64,000 nt of DNA from Latrodectus hesperus (lineage: Eukaryota > Arthropoda > Arachnida > Araneae > Theridiidae), in NCBI GenBank assembly GCA_037975125.1, contig CM075860.1, forward strand, positions 40,977,893 to 41,041,892, given 5' to 3'. Numbering within the stretch: the stretch's first letter is position 1; the number at the start of each line of letters is the position of its first letter. Under the pieces are notes generated by a model. That model saw nothing but the letters and a program-made list of their open reading frames with translations. It ran no database searches and had not been told where the DNA came from. Positions 1 through 14,261 of the stretch are shown one piece after another. The translations under genes were made by a program, and so were the position numbers.

Positions 1-1080
1 ATACAATGTATTTTTTTTCTATGAATACAACAGGAATATGATAACGTCATTACAACGTTTACTTTTATTGTTAATTTAATAAAATTTGGGGGTAAATAAC
101 TTTGATTATAATTATATGAATAAATTTTGTTACAATATAAAGAAATATTGCATAATTTTCTAAGCATGTAAAAATCAAATTAATGAAGCTCATAAACAGG
201 CATTTTAAATACATTTATAATGAGAAATTAATAATTTTCAGTTTTCTTTTTTTTAGCTCTTATGTGTATTAACGTATCCTTAAATATCTACATATTTAAA
301 TAAATAAGTAGACAAAGATCCTGAAAAAAATTTATTCTTCAGAAAAGCGTTTTTTCAAAGGCACATTTTAAAATAAATTTGAAATTATTATATATTTTTA
401 AATGAAAACACTTTCATTTTCTTTAAAATTGAAAATAGATTTTCTATGGCTTTATTTCCTCATCAATTCTAAAAATGGGAAGCTGAATTTGTATGGATGT
501 GCCATTGAGTAAAGGTGACGTAGGCAAGCAGCAGCTAACTATAGAAAAAAAAGATAGGCTATGTTCTCATAAAGTTCAACTAAAAATAGACGAAATTTTC
601 TCTTAGAATAAATTGAATTACAATTACGCAAGCATTCAAAAGATATCTACTTGTTATTAAGAAATTTTCTTTTAGAATTTAGTTGTGCGATTTTTATTAA
701 ATTTATTAATGCAAGATTTCCCCCCAGTTATTTTGGGAAAAAATATCTTTTTATCCAATGTGACGCAGCAAATCGGCAATTATCTTTATCGAAAAGTATG
801 AATTTCAAATCTGATTTAGTGAAAAGTCATAATATTGACAGGCCAAAAAGCACTTTTAATAGGTCAATGTCTTGCATCAACTCACAAGAGCAAGCTTGAA
901 GTTTAGAAACCAGCTCAGTTGTCGACCACGTCTTTGATAATTCGAATTGAAAATAATAGGATATATTACAGAGATTAATCTTTTCACAACGCGTAGAAGA
1001 TAGCATAATGGTATAGGCTGATGTAAAGCATTTCGATATATATTGCATAAATTGCTCTCATAGATAGTAGATCTTATTTA
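1..1080. other. AT-rich non-coding stretch
   Basis: No coding region, RNA gene or clear repeat is recognised. The reading frames here are short, AT-driven and lack any family motif. Confidence 0.5.
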
Positions 1081-1084
1081 CGTT

Positions 1085-1135
1085 TCGCCAGGGAGGAAAC
1101 CAGGAAAACTCCCAAGCACAGCTACGATAATTTCG
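1085..1135 (-). repeat. SINE body fragment (family 2)
   Basis: A short copy of the segment that is repeated about 165 bp downstream. Both contain a GGAAAACTCCCAAGCAC core. The same core, in the other orientation, lies downstream of a tRNA-like head at 63035-63250, so this is read as a SINE 3' body on the minus strand. Confidence 0.4.
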
Positions 1136-1234
1136 AGAATAATCACCATTTGACATCTCATAATGGACAGCCTAATAGTAGAAAGTCATTGAAAGGTATT
1201 TTGATATCCACAGCGTATTGCCTATTCATAGAGA

Positions 1235-1425
1235 GTAGGTCGTATTCACGTGTCGCAAGGAAGAAAACCCGGAAAACTCCCAAGCACCCACACCGACATA
1301 CTTGCATGCAGAAAGCAGACAAACAAAACGCATCTTTCGTTGTTCATAGTAACTGTGACTGAACCCCACAGTTCCTGCTCCAAAAAGTACTTTCCTGACA
1401 CTGGGCCACGATGACCGCGAAAGTA
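1235..1425 (-). repeat. tRNA-derived SINE (family 2)
   Basis: Read on the minus strand, a tRNA-like head (A-box-like CGTGGCCCAGTG, B-box-like GTGGGGTTCAGTC) at about 1360-1425 is followed by a body with the GGGAGTTTTCCGGGTTTT motif and then GAATACGACC. The same order occurs on the + strand at 63035-63250 and, more decayed, at 22190-22330. The frames across it are by-products of the repeat. Confidence 0.55.
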
Positions 1426-1797
1426 ACCTCCTTCCAATTATATGTCCCTACTGTTAAGTAAATGTTGAACTAGGTATTTTCCATTTTAAACAGTACAGCT
1501 CTATCATTAGGTCATTATGAGCTGTACATATTGGTTCCAAACTCCCAAACGCTCCGTAAAGAAAGTGAATGCTCGAAACAGAAGGACAACCATCTTCCAC
1601 TGCGACCAAATCCGGTACTTTTCGTTTCAAAGACCACTATTCCAAAACTCAATTACGATGATCATAACTATTAAAGGAAAATTACTCTTTTATATAACTC
1701 GTTAATTAACCTCATACAATAATTTTTGCTTTCTTTATAGGATTGACATCTTGTCAAAGTTTGTTAATTACCCATCAGTACTCTTCCTATTAAAATT

Positions 1798-1861
1798 TAA
1801 CAGTTACTGGGAGTACTCAATTTATTTAACAGTTGCTGGGAACCATTCTCAGTAACTGTTA
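1798..1861. repeat. Small inverted repeat with an internal direct repeat
   Basis: An AACAGTTACTGGGA-like arm at 1798-1812 is repeated directly at about 1828-1841 and in inverted form at 1847-1861. The outer arms can form a hairpin of about 15 bp. No function is evident. Confidence 0.6.
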
Positions 1862-2331
1862 AATAATAGGGATGATGGGTGTTGTGCTTTCTGAACGGGG
1901 AAATTTTATAAGTTTTTTGTCTTGCTATCAAAGAGTGCTGCGATCTACAAACAAAAGATATTTTCCTATAAACTAATATGTGGGGAGGACGTTCAAATAT
2001 TTCGTCCGGTAAAGCCAATTGGGTTAACACCCCCTGAAGAAGCTGGCCATGTTGGTACTTCGTTTCATTTTCCTTTTATTCTATGTGTCTTAAATTTTAA
2101 ATTATCTATTGAATATATGTTCCATATATTTATTATACTTCATCTTTTCTCTTTATTATTCTTCATTTGGAGTTTCATTTATTTAAAAAAAAATTTACGA
2201 TATATTTTGGTACTTTTATTAAAGCTGCTTTCCCGGGGAATATATTGCTAAGCGTACAATATTTTTGTGTATATTCTTGTATTTATTTCAATTTATGCAT
2301 GCTTATGATATATTTAGATCATGTTCTAAAT

Positions 2332-2394
2332 CATATATATATATACATACATATATATATATATATATGTATACTATATATACACACACACCAC
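2332..2394. repeat. Imperfect (AT)n/(AC)n microsatellite
   Basis: Alternating AT and AC dinucleotides interrupted by ATAC and TGTA. Confidence 0.9.
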
Positions 2395-2439
2395 AGAATG
2401 AATATATTATTGTCACAATGTCGTAGAGAAATATATAAT

Positions 2440-3690
2440 GTCTATTGGACAAGCGCGTTAATTGCGAAATGCAAATATTGTTGCCAAGAATATTTGCAAA
2501 ATATTACACTGGGTTCTTATTTATTTTAAAAACACACATGGGGCGCAAAAACTGTCACCGACACGTAGAAGTTGAAGCTCTCGAGTTTCATTTCTTTGTT
2601 TCCAAATTTGTTGCCATTATGAAATCCACCGGATATTTCCGCGTTTTGCAGGTTGGTAAAAATAGAGAAAAAATAAGGCCCACCCTGGGGTTCCATCTAA
2701 CCTACTTCTGCTCGCTCCTCCCATCCCCAAACAGCACCTTCTCCGTATTTTACCTGGGGAGCGGCGAGGCACAGGGGGGAGAGAATTTCTCCAGAAAGTT
2801 CAAGGAATGAAAACGAAAAAGAATATTCTCTTGTTTATTTATACATTTGATTCTATCTTCCGGCAACAAGATTTATATTTTTATTTTTATTGAAGCGAAA
2901 ACGCGAGCAGATCATGCTGGGTGGCTTAGTTATTCCTTTTTTTCTTCCTCTTTTTGAGCGCCAAAGCACTTTTCACCAGGCCGCCAATTCCAAGCCAATT
3001 GCAAGGCTTAGAAGTTAAAAACAGATGGGCATAAAAGTCCTACTTTGTAAAAAATATGTAGACTAATCTGTTTCACCTTTTCCATGATACTTAAGAAGAT
3101 GTATTGTTGAAATGAGAGTAAGAAAAATGGGGGCAGAGTCTTTTCAAAAATAGATGCCCAGTTTGGTGCATGCTTCTATGCTTGGGTTTTATATCCCCAT
3201 TTAAAGCAGTAGCTTTAGTATAATTGGTGAAGGTATCCACCAATTTAAATAATTAGTTTTTATTTTATGCTTGTCTATATTTATATACGCTTCGCTCTAG
3301 AATTTCATTTATGGGTGGTTTAGCTTCTGTCTGGATTTACCCCAAAATAAATTGGGGAACAATGTCTCATAATTCTGACTGGATGCTTACCTTGTTGAAG
3401 CTAATACCTGTTCTGTTCCCATTTTTGACTTCCGTGTTAAATTAAGACGAAAAAATGTTATCTGCTAATCACGATAAAAAAGTTCTTATGAACATGATCT
3501 ATTAGGTTAGGTGATTTCAATATTTCCACCAATGTTTTTCTTGATATCCATTCCACGGCATTCTACAACATCAGAAAGACGTTGGACATTTAATATACGT
3601 AGTCCCATTCAGCAGAATGGTCTTCAGCTGGGTAAAATATCGAACATGTTACTATTCGGGAGCGAGCACTATACCTTTTCACCTCCAAAA
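2440..3690. other. Unassigned stretch, partly less AT-rich
   Basis: The part at about 2540-2820 is less AT-rich than its surroundings and open in one + frame. The translation has no domain, start context or splice signals I can support, so it is not called a gene. The rest is AT-rich with nothing recognised. Confidence 0.35.
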
Positions 3691-3776
3691 TTGAAGGCTG
3701 AGATAGTCTGCTTGGTTAGGGCATCTTTCTCATTATCAGAAGGTAATGGAATCGAATCCCGGTTTGACCGATGATC
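3690..3776 (+). repeat. tRNA-derived SINE head (family 1)
   Basis: The block has an A-box-like GTCTGCTTGGTTAGGGC and a B-box-like GGAATCGAATCCCGG. It aligns over its length with the reverse complement of 33725-33793, which carries the same TTGGTTAGGGC, CTCATTATC and GAAGGTA words. The tRNA-like cloverleaf is not intact. Confidence 0.55.
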
Positions 3777-3779
3777 CGA

Positions 3780-4940
3780 ATATTTGGTTTGATTGATTAT
3801 AAATGCAGTTGTTTATTTATAAATCAATGATTGGAATTATTACACATTTTGCTTAGAAAGTTAAGAAAATTTAATCAATTAAAATTAAAATTCTGAGAAA
3901 TCTGATTTACAGTAAGAAATGAAGAAATTATTGCAGTCAAAATTGTGTTGATAAATAGAAGATTGACAATCTATTTTGTTTTACATAGGTGTATTTGTTG
4001 GTACAAATGACTGGATTTTTTTAAGTTTCCTTTGTTAAAAGTTGCGTATACTGAATTTTATTTTATTTTTGAAGAATTTTTTTACGAAAAAATTTATACA
4101 TTTTGGGTGATAAGAAAATTTTATACACATCATCAGCGCGATTATATTACTTGTTGCATGCCCCGTTTAAGTACACTAATAATAACTAAAATAATTTTTT
4201 AATGAATCGAAAAATAAACATTCTTGTAAAGGCTTTAAATTTTTAAATTTTCATAAAATTTAAGACTTTAAGTCCTATAAAATTTCACTACAAGGTTTTC
4301 TTTTACACAAAAGTATTCTATTACTTTTTACATAGTATTTCATTAAAATGCTTGAAGTGTGGTGATCAAAATAATACGAAATGCCCGAAAAAAATTTTAA
4401 AATTTTTAGTAATATACACCAGGAATTCTTCAATATCAATTCTTAACTTTTATTTTGCTACTTAAATTTGTCAAATTAATAACAGATCTTATTACTCAGC
4501 ATGTACAGAAAATTAAAAATAATATATACAACAAGAATTAGTACAATAAATCTGTATTCTAGGCATTAAATTTCCAATTTTTCTTATTAAACTTTTTGAG
4601 GCAAATTATGAATATAATTTATTTAAAATGTAGATTTTACTAAAAAAGGCAAATCTTGGTTATTTCTACAGCTGAATTACCAACAATGCTTGATGGAATG
4701 AAAAATTCTAAATTCGATTCTACCCACCAAAGAAAAGAAATGAATGACGTGTTTCTAGTTTGCCAAAGTATATCTAGAAATGAAGGACGTGTTTTTAGTT
4801 TGCCAAAGTATATCTATCTAGGATAATTGTGAAAACTTTCTAAACTTGTTTTCAAATCGTTATATACGTACGCGTGCTTGTATCTGAGGGACACCTTTAG
4901 AAAAGCATACTATATAAATAAATGTTTAGACACACACATA
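3780..4940. other. AT-rich non-coding stretch
   Basis: No gene is recognised. A 40-bp-scale direct repeat (GTGTTT.TAGTTTGCCAAAGTATATCTA) occurs twice at about 4747-4820, indicating a small local duplication. Confidence 0.5.
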
Positions 4941-5874
<934 letters not shown>

Positions 5875-6014
5875 TGCAGGCAAATATAGATATTATAATT
5901 AATTACGAATTGAAGTTAAGGTAACATAAATAATTAGAAAAAACATTATTATTATAATGCTATGATCCTTTTCAGCTCTACGAGTGGCGGAACTGATGGC
6001 GCTTTATCTAAGGG

Positions 6015-6250
6015 GGAACCTGGTGGATATGCCTTATTGGGCCACAAAAGTGGGTGGGTCTTCGTAATTTAGAAGCAGGAACCAAGTAGAGCACCCTAAG
6101 AAGTATCATTTCACATGGAGGACATTGAGACCACGATGTATTTAACATGCCTCTGCTGCCATTAGCGAACACGACGGATCTTTGTTTAAGTCGGAATTTG
6201 AAATCACTATCTTTCGATAACGAGAACAAATATCCTGACCATCTCAACTA
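6015..6250 (-). repeat. tRNA-derived SINE (family 1), decayed
   Basis: Shares its body with 33480-33795 and 25740-25965: AAGCAGG..C.AAGTAGA, TATCATTTCACATGG, GGACATTGAGA and CCATTAGCGAACA.GACGGATCTT occur in the same order. The head at 6195-6250, read on the minus strand, is a degenerate version of the tRNA-like part at 33725-33793. Confidence 0.6.
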
Positions 6251-6259
6251 TCATGGTCT

Positions 6260-9200
6260 CATTATTCTCAGCATAAATTAGGAATTTTGGATGCAAAATT
6301 CTTTATTCCAAGGAAAATAAGATAGTTTGCCAACTTAGAACAACCGATAGCTTTTAATAATTTATAAATAGTAGTTATATTAAATACATATTCAGCTAAT
6401 TAATAATTATGCAAAATTTCATTATCACTATCTTACAGGAGATGAATATGAGCTACCAATGAAAGGTTGATAGCTCTTAAAAAGGTAATTTTCATTCCTT
6501 TCCCTGTAAATGGAAGCATTTTAGAAAATTAATAGGCATTTGAAGTACAGCAGACACCATTCTTGTAGTGATAATTAATGCTATGCGGTTAAAAGCTGCG
6601 TCATAACCTACTAAGTCCTGTCTATCATCCTTTGTGGCATGCGGAGCTTTTAGAGCTTGGTGAATTATCCAAGTAATAATTCTTTTCCTCGTTGGCTCTT
6701 AAGTAGCCACTACGTCTCCACAACAAACAGAAAAACTTAAGCTAACAACCTCTAATGCTGCTTCACGTGTCTTGGCTGGCAGCCACCATTTCTGCAGGAA
6801 AGATGAATGTAAGGACATCCGAGACTTGTTCCACGAAAGTGGTAATGCTTATTTAATCTCTCTTTAAAAGAACGACACGAGAGAACACTTTTCGAACACG
6901 GAAAGAAACGGGAAATAAGTTATATAACATTCAACAACTTCATCATCATGTTTGTTATAAAAATCATAAGGAATGCTTTTCGCCATTTTATAGTGAGACA
7001 TAACATCCAAGTCAGTGGAAGAATTTGGATTCAGTGACAAAAGAGCGACAAAGCGCAACAGTATCTTCAAAATGGTTCATCCATTTGGTGCAATTGTTTG
7101 CTTTTTTATATCGCAATTTGTAGAAGTCATTTCATTCAACTTAATAGCAGTCGGCCATTAAAATGATGTTAAATATTAGTTTTTTAAGATTTTATTTTAT
7201 GTTCAGATTAAAATTTATCAGATTTAATTTATAATGGTTTAACGCTTTTGGGAAATACGTAGTAAGTTATAGAGAGTCGATGTCATTTACGAATATTGAA
7301 CGCATTAAATACATTGAAAGCCTTGGCATAGATCAAGCCGATTATGAAATGATAGAGACTTAATATAACCTTATATTAATTGAAATTAATCGTGTTTAGT
7401 GCGTAACTAATGAAGACTATAAATTGATCCTGATTAAATGGAATGTTATGTTAGTCGATTTACTCGTGTTCAAAATATACAGTTGGTAAATGTTATTAAG
7501 TGAATAAAATTAAATATATATTATACAACATTAATTGGCTTTAATTAAATTGAGTGGTTAAGTAATGAAGATTATAGACTGATCGGGATTAAATATAATG
7601 CGACTTTAAATGATTTTAATCATATTCAGACTTAAAGACAGCCGATATGAAAAGGGGTTTATAAAATTTTATAAAACTCTCTTTAATCTAATCTAGATGT
7701 TTCTCTTTCTTATTCATGGAGTCCAAATAAGGAATTTATTATTATATCGTACTAGAGTAGGCGTTTTACACTTGGATTTCGAAGTAAATTTAAAAGGGTA
7801 TCTTGTCATACATTAATTTCTATTGGGTTAAACAAAACCACGAAAGATAAGAGATATTATTAAATTGACACTGATAAGAAAGGATAACTTTATCTTTAAA
7901 TAAACTGATGAAACAAGCTTGAAGTTTGACTTCATTAATTTACATTTTATTCTTGTTGTTGCATATTTTCTATGGCGAGGACCATTAGACCTGGTCCATA
8001 ATGTTGACCCCCCAAAAAAAATTCAAGCACCGTTAAAGGATTGTTATATAAATCATCCTCCAAAGAATCAAAGGAAAGTCGTAATTTGTTTTAAAATAAA
8101 TTGACTTATTTGCAATCTTAAAAAAATTATACATTTACTTTTCAACGTCCTTTTTTGTTTATTTACTTAAGGATTTTTCAACAACAATCAGACTAATTTT
8201 TGTTGACTAAGGCTCCTAAACACAACCAACCATCTAAACATCAATTAAACGACAATTTAATTATTGTGTATCATTTTGATACACAGTCATACGAAGAAAT
8301 TGACGCTTGGGATTGCATTTTTTTCTATCTCATTCCAGTGGCAGAACATTTGATTTCTACCAAAATTTTAAAGTGCACATACACATACAGGTCCTCTTAG
8401 CACCATGGTCTTTGTTTCAGGTATCGAGCCTGTGTTCGATCGGATACAAGAATTCAGGTTTCAAATGATATACCGATTATTCTTAGAATATTTTATAAAA
8501 AAATTAATGTACTATTGGCATTAATTGATATTAAAATATATAGCAATTTATTTTAAATCTATAATTGACTTTTAAATATTAAATGAACAACATTAAAATT
8601 ATTAAATTAAACTCAAGCTAAACTCCCTGATATTATGTATGAAAATTTTATAAAATTTTAGAAAACACGTTTACATTTTACAAATTTTTTAAGCGATTTT
8701 AGTAACAGGTTATACATTTTATTTTTTTATTGAACTATTAATGTTGCTGTATTTAAAGGTGAATAATTTTTCAATTTTACAATTTATTTAATTTTTCCAT
8801 AATTAAGGAGATACATTTCGCAAAACAATGTACATAGAATAAATAATAAAAGAAAGACATTTATAGTGAAAATGAGAGGATACATTAATTTACCTATAAT
8901 TTATTCATTTATGGAATATTTATAGTAATAATACTTTTAACCACATAAAGTGGTTGTTCCTTTCTTTCTAGTTGAGATCATGAATTACCCAGAGGACAGC
9001 AATTTCAATAAATTTTTATTAATCATAAAATAGTTGTTTTATTTCAGTTGAGATCGTGGCTGTATCATTTTATTACAATTCTCATTCGTTTAAAACATCC
9101 ATGACATTTGATAACGTTTCATTTACGTCACATCATATTGAGATAGTGTTGCAAATTCGACTTGTCAACGCATTTGCTGCCAGCATTCAAATCACATTCT

Positions 9201-9815
9201 TCGATCGGTAGCAAACAAGGCGAAGTTCACCGTCGAATGTCCAAATGCCGTCAGGGATATAAGACAAAATCCATTCAATATTTTTATTATGATAAAGAAG
9301 TATATTTTTTAATTAAAAATTTTCCGTCTGTAAAAATTTTCAAAATCATGAAAACTACCTGTTGTTCTAAGTAATTAGGGTTCAAATTTTCAAATCTTTA
9401 AAAAATTGCTTCCAAAATTGAACATATTGAAAATAGAATAGAAGAAAAAGCAAAATGTAAAAGACAATACAAAACATCCATTTTATGGTTAGTTTAAATC
9501 GGCAAGGACTATTTAAATTTGGAATTTTTTTATATTTAATTTTTTTGTATCTAGGAAAAATTTTTTTTGCATTATTATAACAGAAATTAAAATAAAAATT
9601 TATTTGATATCAGTGAAAAAGATTCTGCATAAAATATATTATTTAAATTAAAAAAAAATTATAGCAGCATTGAGTTGAACATAAGAAATCATTATATAAC
9701 CTGAGCTTTTTTTACTGTAAGCATTTACTTATAAATACTTTTCAGCGAAAAACGTAATCACATATTTGTTTCGTTAGAAAACTAAGGTGTATTTTGTAAA
9801 TTCGTTAATTTACTG
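6260..9815. other. AT-rich gene desert
   Basis: No family motif, splice-bounded exon or RNA gene was found. A slightly more GC-rich block at about 6600-6840 has no open frame of note. The small reading frames at 6864-7070, 7919-8104 and 8200-8400 look random in composition. Confidence 0.45.
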
Positions 9816-9819
9816 TATA

Positions 9820-10440
9820 GTTAGGAGAACTTTGTACATAATAAAAAATCTTCGGCGCAATTTGTTCTAAAACTGTGGCAATCATGTCTAAGGATTCTTT
9901 TAGAAAGTGCGTGATGGAGAAAATTTCCTAAACCGCGCAAGACTAACTGTCTAATCCTTTCGTCTATTATTGCTATGCCAACTGCAACATTGCATCTGAC
10001 AGAATAATGCACGAGATATTCATAAACATCGCCCTGGAAGCTTTTTACGCCAACAGAACAAAGTCTGGAATGAGTTCTTTCTCAACAAGGACGATGACAT
10101 CACACCTTCTATTCGCCTTACCACTTTCTACAAATCTCCTTCCGTCAGCAGCTGGAACCAAGGTGCAAAATTGACGGCCTCTTCAGGAACATTTCGGCGA
10201 CAACTTTGATTCGAAAAAAAAGGAATGAAATAGACAGATTGTTTCTGGATTCGTTAGTCGGAAACGTTGGCAGGGTACTCGACAAGGTTTCGCAATTCTG
10301 CTGCAACTTCTTTTCCAAGTAATGGAAAGAAGTGGTCTTCCCTCAAGGACATTGTAGCGAAGCAATATTCTTTTAGAACGCGCTGGGAGAAAAACTTTCG
10401 AATTTAGTCTGCCAACCAGGTTAATTTGATGACATTGCGA
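9820..10440 (-). pseudogene. Decayed coding-like block, unassigned
   Basis: This 600-bp block is clearly more GC-rich than its flanks and reads best on the minus strand. There, pieces of several frames give protein-like stretches, for example FAPWFQLLTEGDL near 10145-10185, each broken by stops and frame changes. I do not recognise the ancestral protein. A degraded transposon or processed host gene are both possible. Confidence 0.3.
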
Positions 10441-10444
10441 TTAT

Positions 10445-12450
10445 ACAAAACACAGGCCTGTAATTGATAAACAAAGTTCTCTTGACATTTGAATATTCAT
10501 GTAAATATTAGATGGTTATCTAAATTACATTTTATTTAATGCTACAAATATACGAAACATTATAAAAAAATGAGAAGTTTGTGTATATTTATAAGTTTCT
10601 TGAATAAAATGTAAGGTACTTATATGTATATATATATGTGTGTGTGTAACTTTTATACGAGCCATGAATCGCCAACATTTTGGAACTAAGCCAAATTTGG
10701 CTTACATCATTTACAGATATTATATATATAGAAATAGATAGCTCTACTGTCATATAGCGGCCAAATAGAAATGACAGTTTATTAGAATCTATTGCACTTT
10801 TACTATGGTATTTATTATGAAATGGAAAATATTTGTTATGAAATTTGGCCGTTATTTTCTTGATAAAATACTATTATGATTTTTGCTTAGGTAGGTTTAT
10901 CATTTAAATTTTCCTCACTATGCAGTGAATTCCTCGTATCAAGTAATATCGCCAATGTATTTATTGGCGATATTTATGAATCGAAAGCTTCAATGGATTG
11001 CCACTAATATTGATATAGTATTAGACAAATTGTTGATGAAATCGAACTTATCTAAAATTACACTGCCAGAAATCTGAAAAGAATTTTTTTTTCAATATTT
11101 TAAGATAGACAAGCAACAAGTCACAAAAAATATGTAAGCAGAGATTTTAAATAAAAATTTGAGTTAGTTTTCACTTCTTTTTAAATTAAATGCGCATTAT
11201 TAAGTACATTTTCAGTATAACTTCACAATGAAAATTAATATACTGCCACTTATATCTGTGTTTCATTAGAAGAATCAATACTTTTTTCTATAGGTGTGTA
11301 TTTAGTTCATTCCATTTCAATTTAAGTTTTTGCATTCTATTTAAAATTTTTTAAACTATGTGTTATATACACTTACTTTTTAAATTATGTTTGTTACATA
11401 TACTTATATATACTTTCATATGCTGTAACATTTTATTACAAAAGCTTTCAAAGTTTCTAAACCGTCAAGATAAAGTTTGGACTTTATCTTGTGTGTATTA
11501 ATACAAAATACGTTAAATAACTAAATTAACAAAACGTTGTGATCATTTTATTTAGTTCAATTAAATTCCCATAAATTCTGGCTTATTTAGCTGTTTTACA
11601 TGAAAATTTTTGAAAAAAGTGGAGACATGTTCTTACTTAGGAAACTGAAGTCAAAATTTATAATGACTTTTTTGTGCAATTTGTTTTTAATAAATGCGTT
11701 ACATTATACTAAAACATTCAAATTGAACATTAAATTTCATTCTAACTATACATTAAATTTTGCTTCAGATAGTAACAAAATGAAAAACATATTAAAAGGC
11801 CTTATTTGTACTTGTAGAGCCATAACTTCCAGAAATTCTAAATTATATTTTTCTTTCTTTTCCACGGTGGCACATATTCATCTGTCCCAAGGGAGAAAAC
11901 CATGAAAACGCCCATGGACATATTTAGACAGATGTGCAATCAGAAAACAGAGAGAGAAACGTAACAAATCTCAAGGTTATTCTGCATTAAGTAATGAGAA
12001 ATATTAAGCAACGCATATAATTTACTCCATTTGGCTTTTGCAAAATATCGCATTTTGAGGTATTTCATAACCATTTTCTCTTCAATCATTTTCTAAACAC
12101 TTATTTAAGTTTAAAATTAAAAGAATCTTAAATTACGTAATTTAATAAATATGACTACATTTTTAATACATAACTAATAATAAAATCTAGTTATAAAAGT
12201 TACATAATGATATTTAAACTAAAAGTGTGCTTGTATCGCTTATAAAAATATATCTGAAATTCATTATGAGAAAAATATAGTTAAAATAAAATTCCAGTTA
12301 TTTGGAAGTTATTCTGATTTCGATTTTCAATATTTTGAGAAAAATATTTTGAATCTTAGCAGTGGTGTCTGTCTTGGTACATGCATGCATAGCGGTACAG
12401 GCGAACCCTGGATTGTATATTAAAGTTAAAGGGTTTAGAATATTCGACCA
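10445..12450. other. AT-rich stretch
   Basis: Nothing coding is recognised. At about 11860-11930 there is a weak minus-strand match to the SINE family 2 body (AAGGGAGAAAACCATGAAAACGCCC). An imperfect (TA)n(TG)n tract lies near 10620-10650. Confidence 0.4.
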
Positions 12451-12454
12451 TCAA

Positions 12455-12665
12455 CAACCGCATCGTAACTTGAACCACGGTCAGGTGACGGGACAAACCT
12501 GAGATAATACCCTCCTCTCCACATATACGCCACACCAGCGGAAAGACTTTAGACGTCATAGATTAATGTGGACTCTTCCGGAGCTTCAGCAACCCAGTGA
12601 GAGGGAATGTGGTCACCCTCCCAATCACTGACCGCGGCAATTGATGCTTCTCTCCACTGATTTTA
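12455..12665. repeat. Dispersed repeat, copy 1 of 2
   Basis: Homologous to 59450-59650: both contain GAACCACGGTCA, CTCTCCACAT, CGCCACACCAGC, GACTTT.GACGTCA, TTAA.GTGGAC and CCTCCCAATCACTG in the same order, with about 20-25% differences by eye. No protein or tRNA-like head is visible. It may be a SINE or the tail of a longer element. Confidence 0.6.
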
Positions 12666-12804
12666 ATTTGAAGCATCGTGAATTTACTGAACCACTGGAG
12701 CTCTCGTGGTATCTTGTTAGGAAAATATCATCAAAGTTGTGAGTTTGAAACCTGACACAGCTGATGATCCTGATGCTGAAAGAATTTATGCATATAAAAA
12801 GCAT

Positions 12805-12805
<1 letters not shown>

Positions 12806-12883
<78 letters not shown>

Positions 12884-12897
12884 TATATATATATTAT

Positions 12898-12955
<58 letters not shown>
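12806..12955. repeat. Compound microsatellite (CT)n(AT)n(AC)n(AT)n
   Basis: Four consecutive dinucleotide tracts form one compound repeat. It produces spurious open frames of alternating residues on both strands. Confidence 0.95.
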
Positions 12956-12959
<4 letters not shown>

Positions 12960-14260
12960 CAAAGGTGTAGTCAATTATTTTACACCAATCTCTCACTTCT
13001 CTATCTCTACTAGTACAATTTCTAGTCCGATATCGGTTTCACGGAGATGATTTATAAAGTAAAGAAGTCTAAGTAAATTAAAACTTAGCTTGTAAATTTA
13101 AAAAAAAACTGCTAAAAAGAAATTATTAATTTTGAAATTACATAGAATATTTTAGTAATTTATATTAAACTTCTAATTCCCTAACATCATGCCATTTAAA
13201 TTAAAGACCAGAATATGTCATAGCGCCAACTAGGCAACCAGAAAATGCTTTGCCCCAAATTTAGTAAAGATGGATAGCGTTCTTAGTTTTCACGAGTTGT
13301 TTTATGTTGACATTTTTTTTTCACTTGCTCCTATCTTTTTTTTTTTTTTTTTTAGTTTTCCCAAGAGGCGGAAGGATCAAGAAGAACAGTTTTTTTTAAG
13401 TTAAAAAAAATTACTCTTTCTAAAAATAATGTTTTTTATAGTCGAGCTTTCTCCTTTTATTAGGGCCCTACCCCCAGCTGAATAAAAATAAAAAAAAAAG
13501 AATTTAAGCTGTATTGAGGACCCCGTGTATTTTTTCACTCGAGCGATTGAAACAAGAAATACGCCCTTTCATCGCTTCGCACTTACCCGTATGACTCTTG
13601 TATCTCACACACAAACCGAAAGCTAAAATTACGTTAAGTGTTTGCACTCTAAACATGCCTCGACAGAAAAAGCTACACATTCAATTTTAAATAGAACGGA
13701 AGCTATTTTTTTTGCAAAAAACGTTGAAATTCAGATCGAGATTCTAAAATTTTTCCAAACGATTCTATTTATCGTTGCCACGTGAAAAATCATTGAAATA
13801 ATTTATTTTGCACAAATTATATTTTACTTATTATTTTATATTACGATTTTTTAGAAACATTATTGTTGGTTCGTAAATCTAATAAATTGTAAAAAATGTT
13901 TAAAAATAAAAAATATTTCGGTGGAAATATAATTAAGTTATATTTTTTTTTCCAATCAAGATTAAGCGATTCTTAAATATTTTGACAAGTTTTAACATTT
14001 AAAGATTATCGTTTGTGATCTAAAATATAGTTATTTTTTTTTCTCTATTTCAAGTTCTACTTTAATGGAAATTATTATTTCAATATTTATGTACTTGATT
14101 AAAGTAGGTTGAACTTAATTTTCGTTAAGTTATAATATTTTAGTGACACACAGTCATTAATTTTCTTTAAATACGACAGCATTAAAATAATTTAATTTAT
14201 TCTTAAAATGCTTAATTTTAAGAAAACAGTTATTTTTATTAACAAAATTATACTATTTAC
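12960..14260. other. AT-rich stretch
   Basis: Homopolymer-rich and without an open frame or recognised repeat. Confidence 0.45.
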
Positions 14261-14261
14261 C

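Noticed and set aside
2529..2810. Coding exon with MGRKNCHRHVE
   Set aside because: No recognised domain, codon bias or paired splice sites; it is only a less AT-rich open stretch.
8395..8460. Additional tRNA-like head (CGAGCCTGTGTTCGATCGG)
   Set aside because: Only a weak B-box is present, with no A box at the right spacing.
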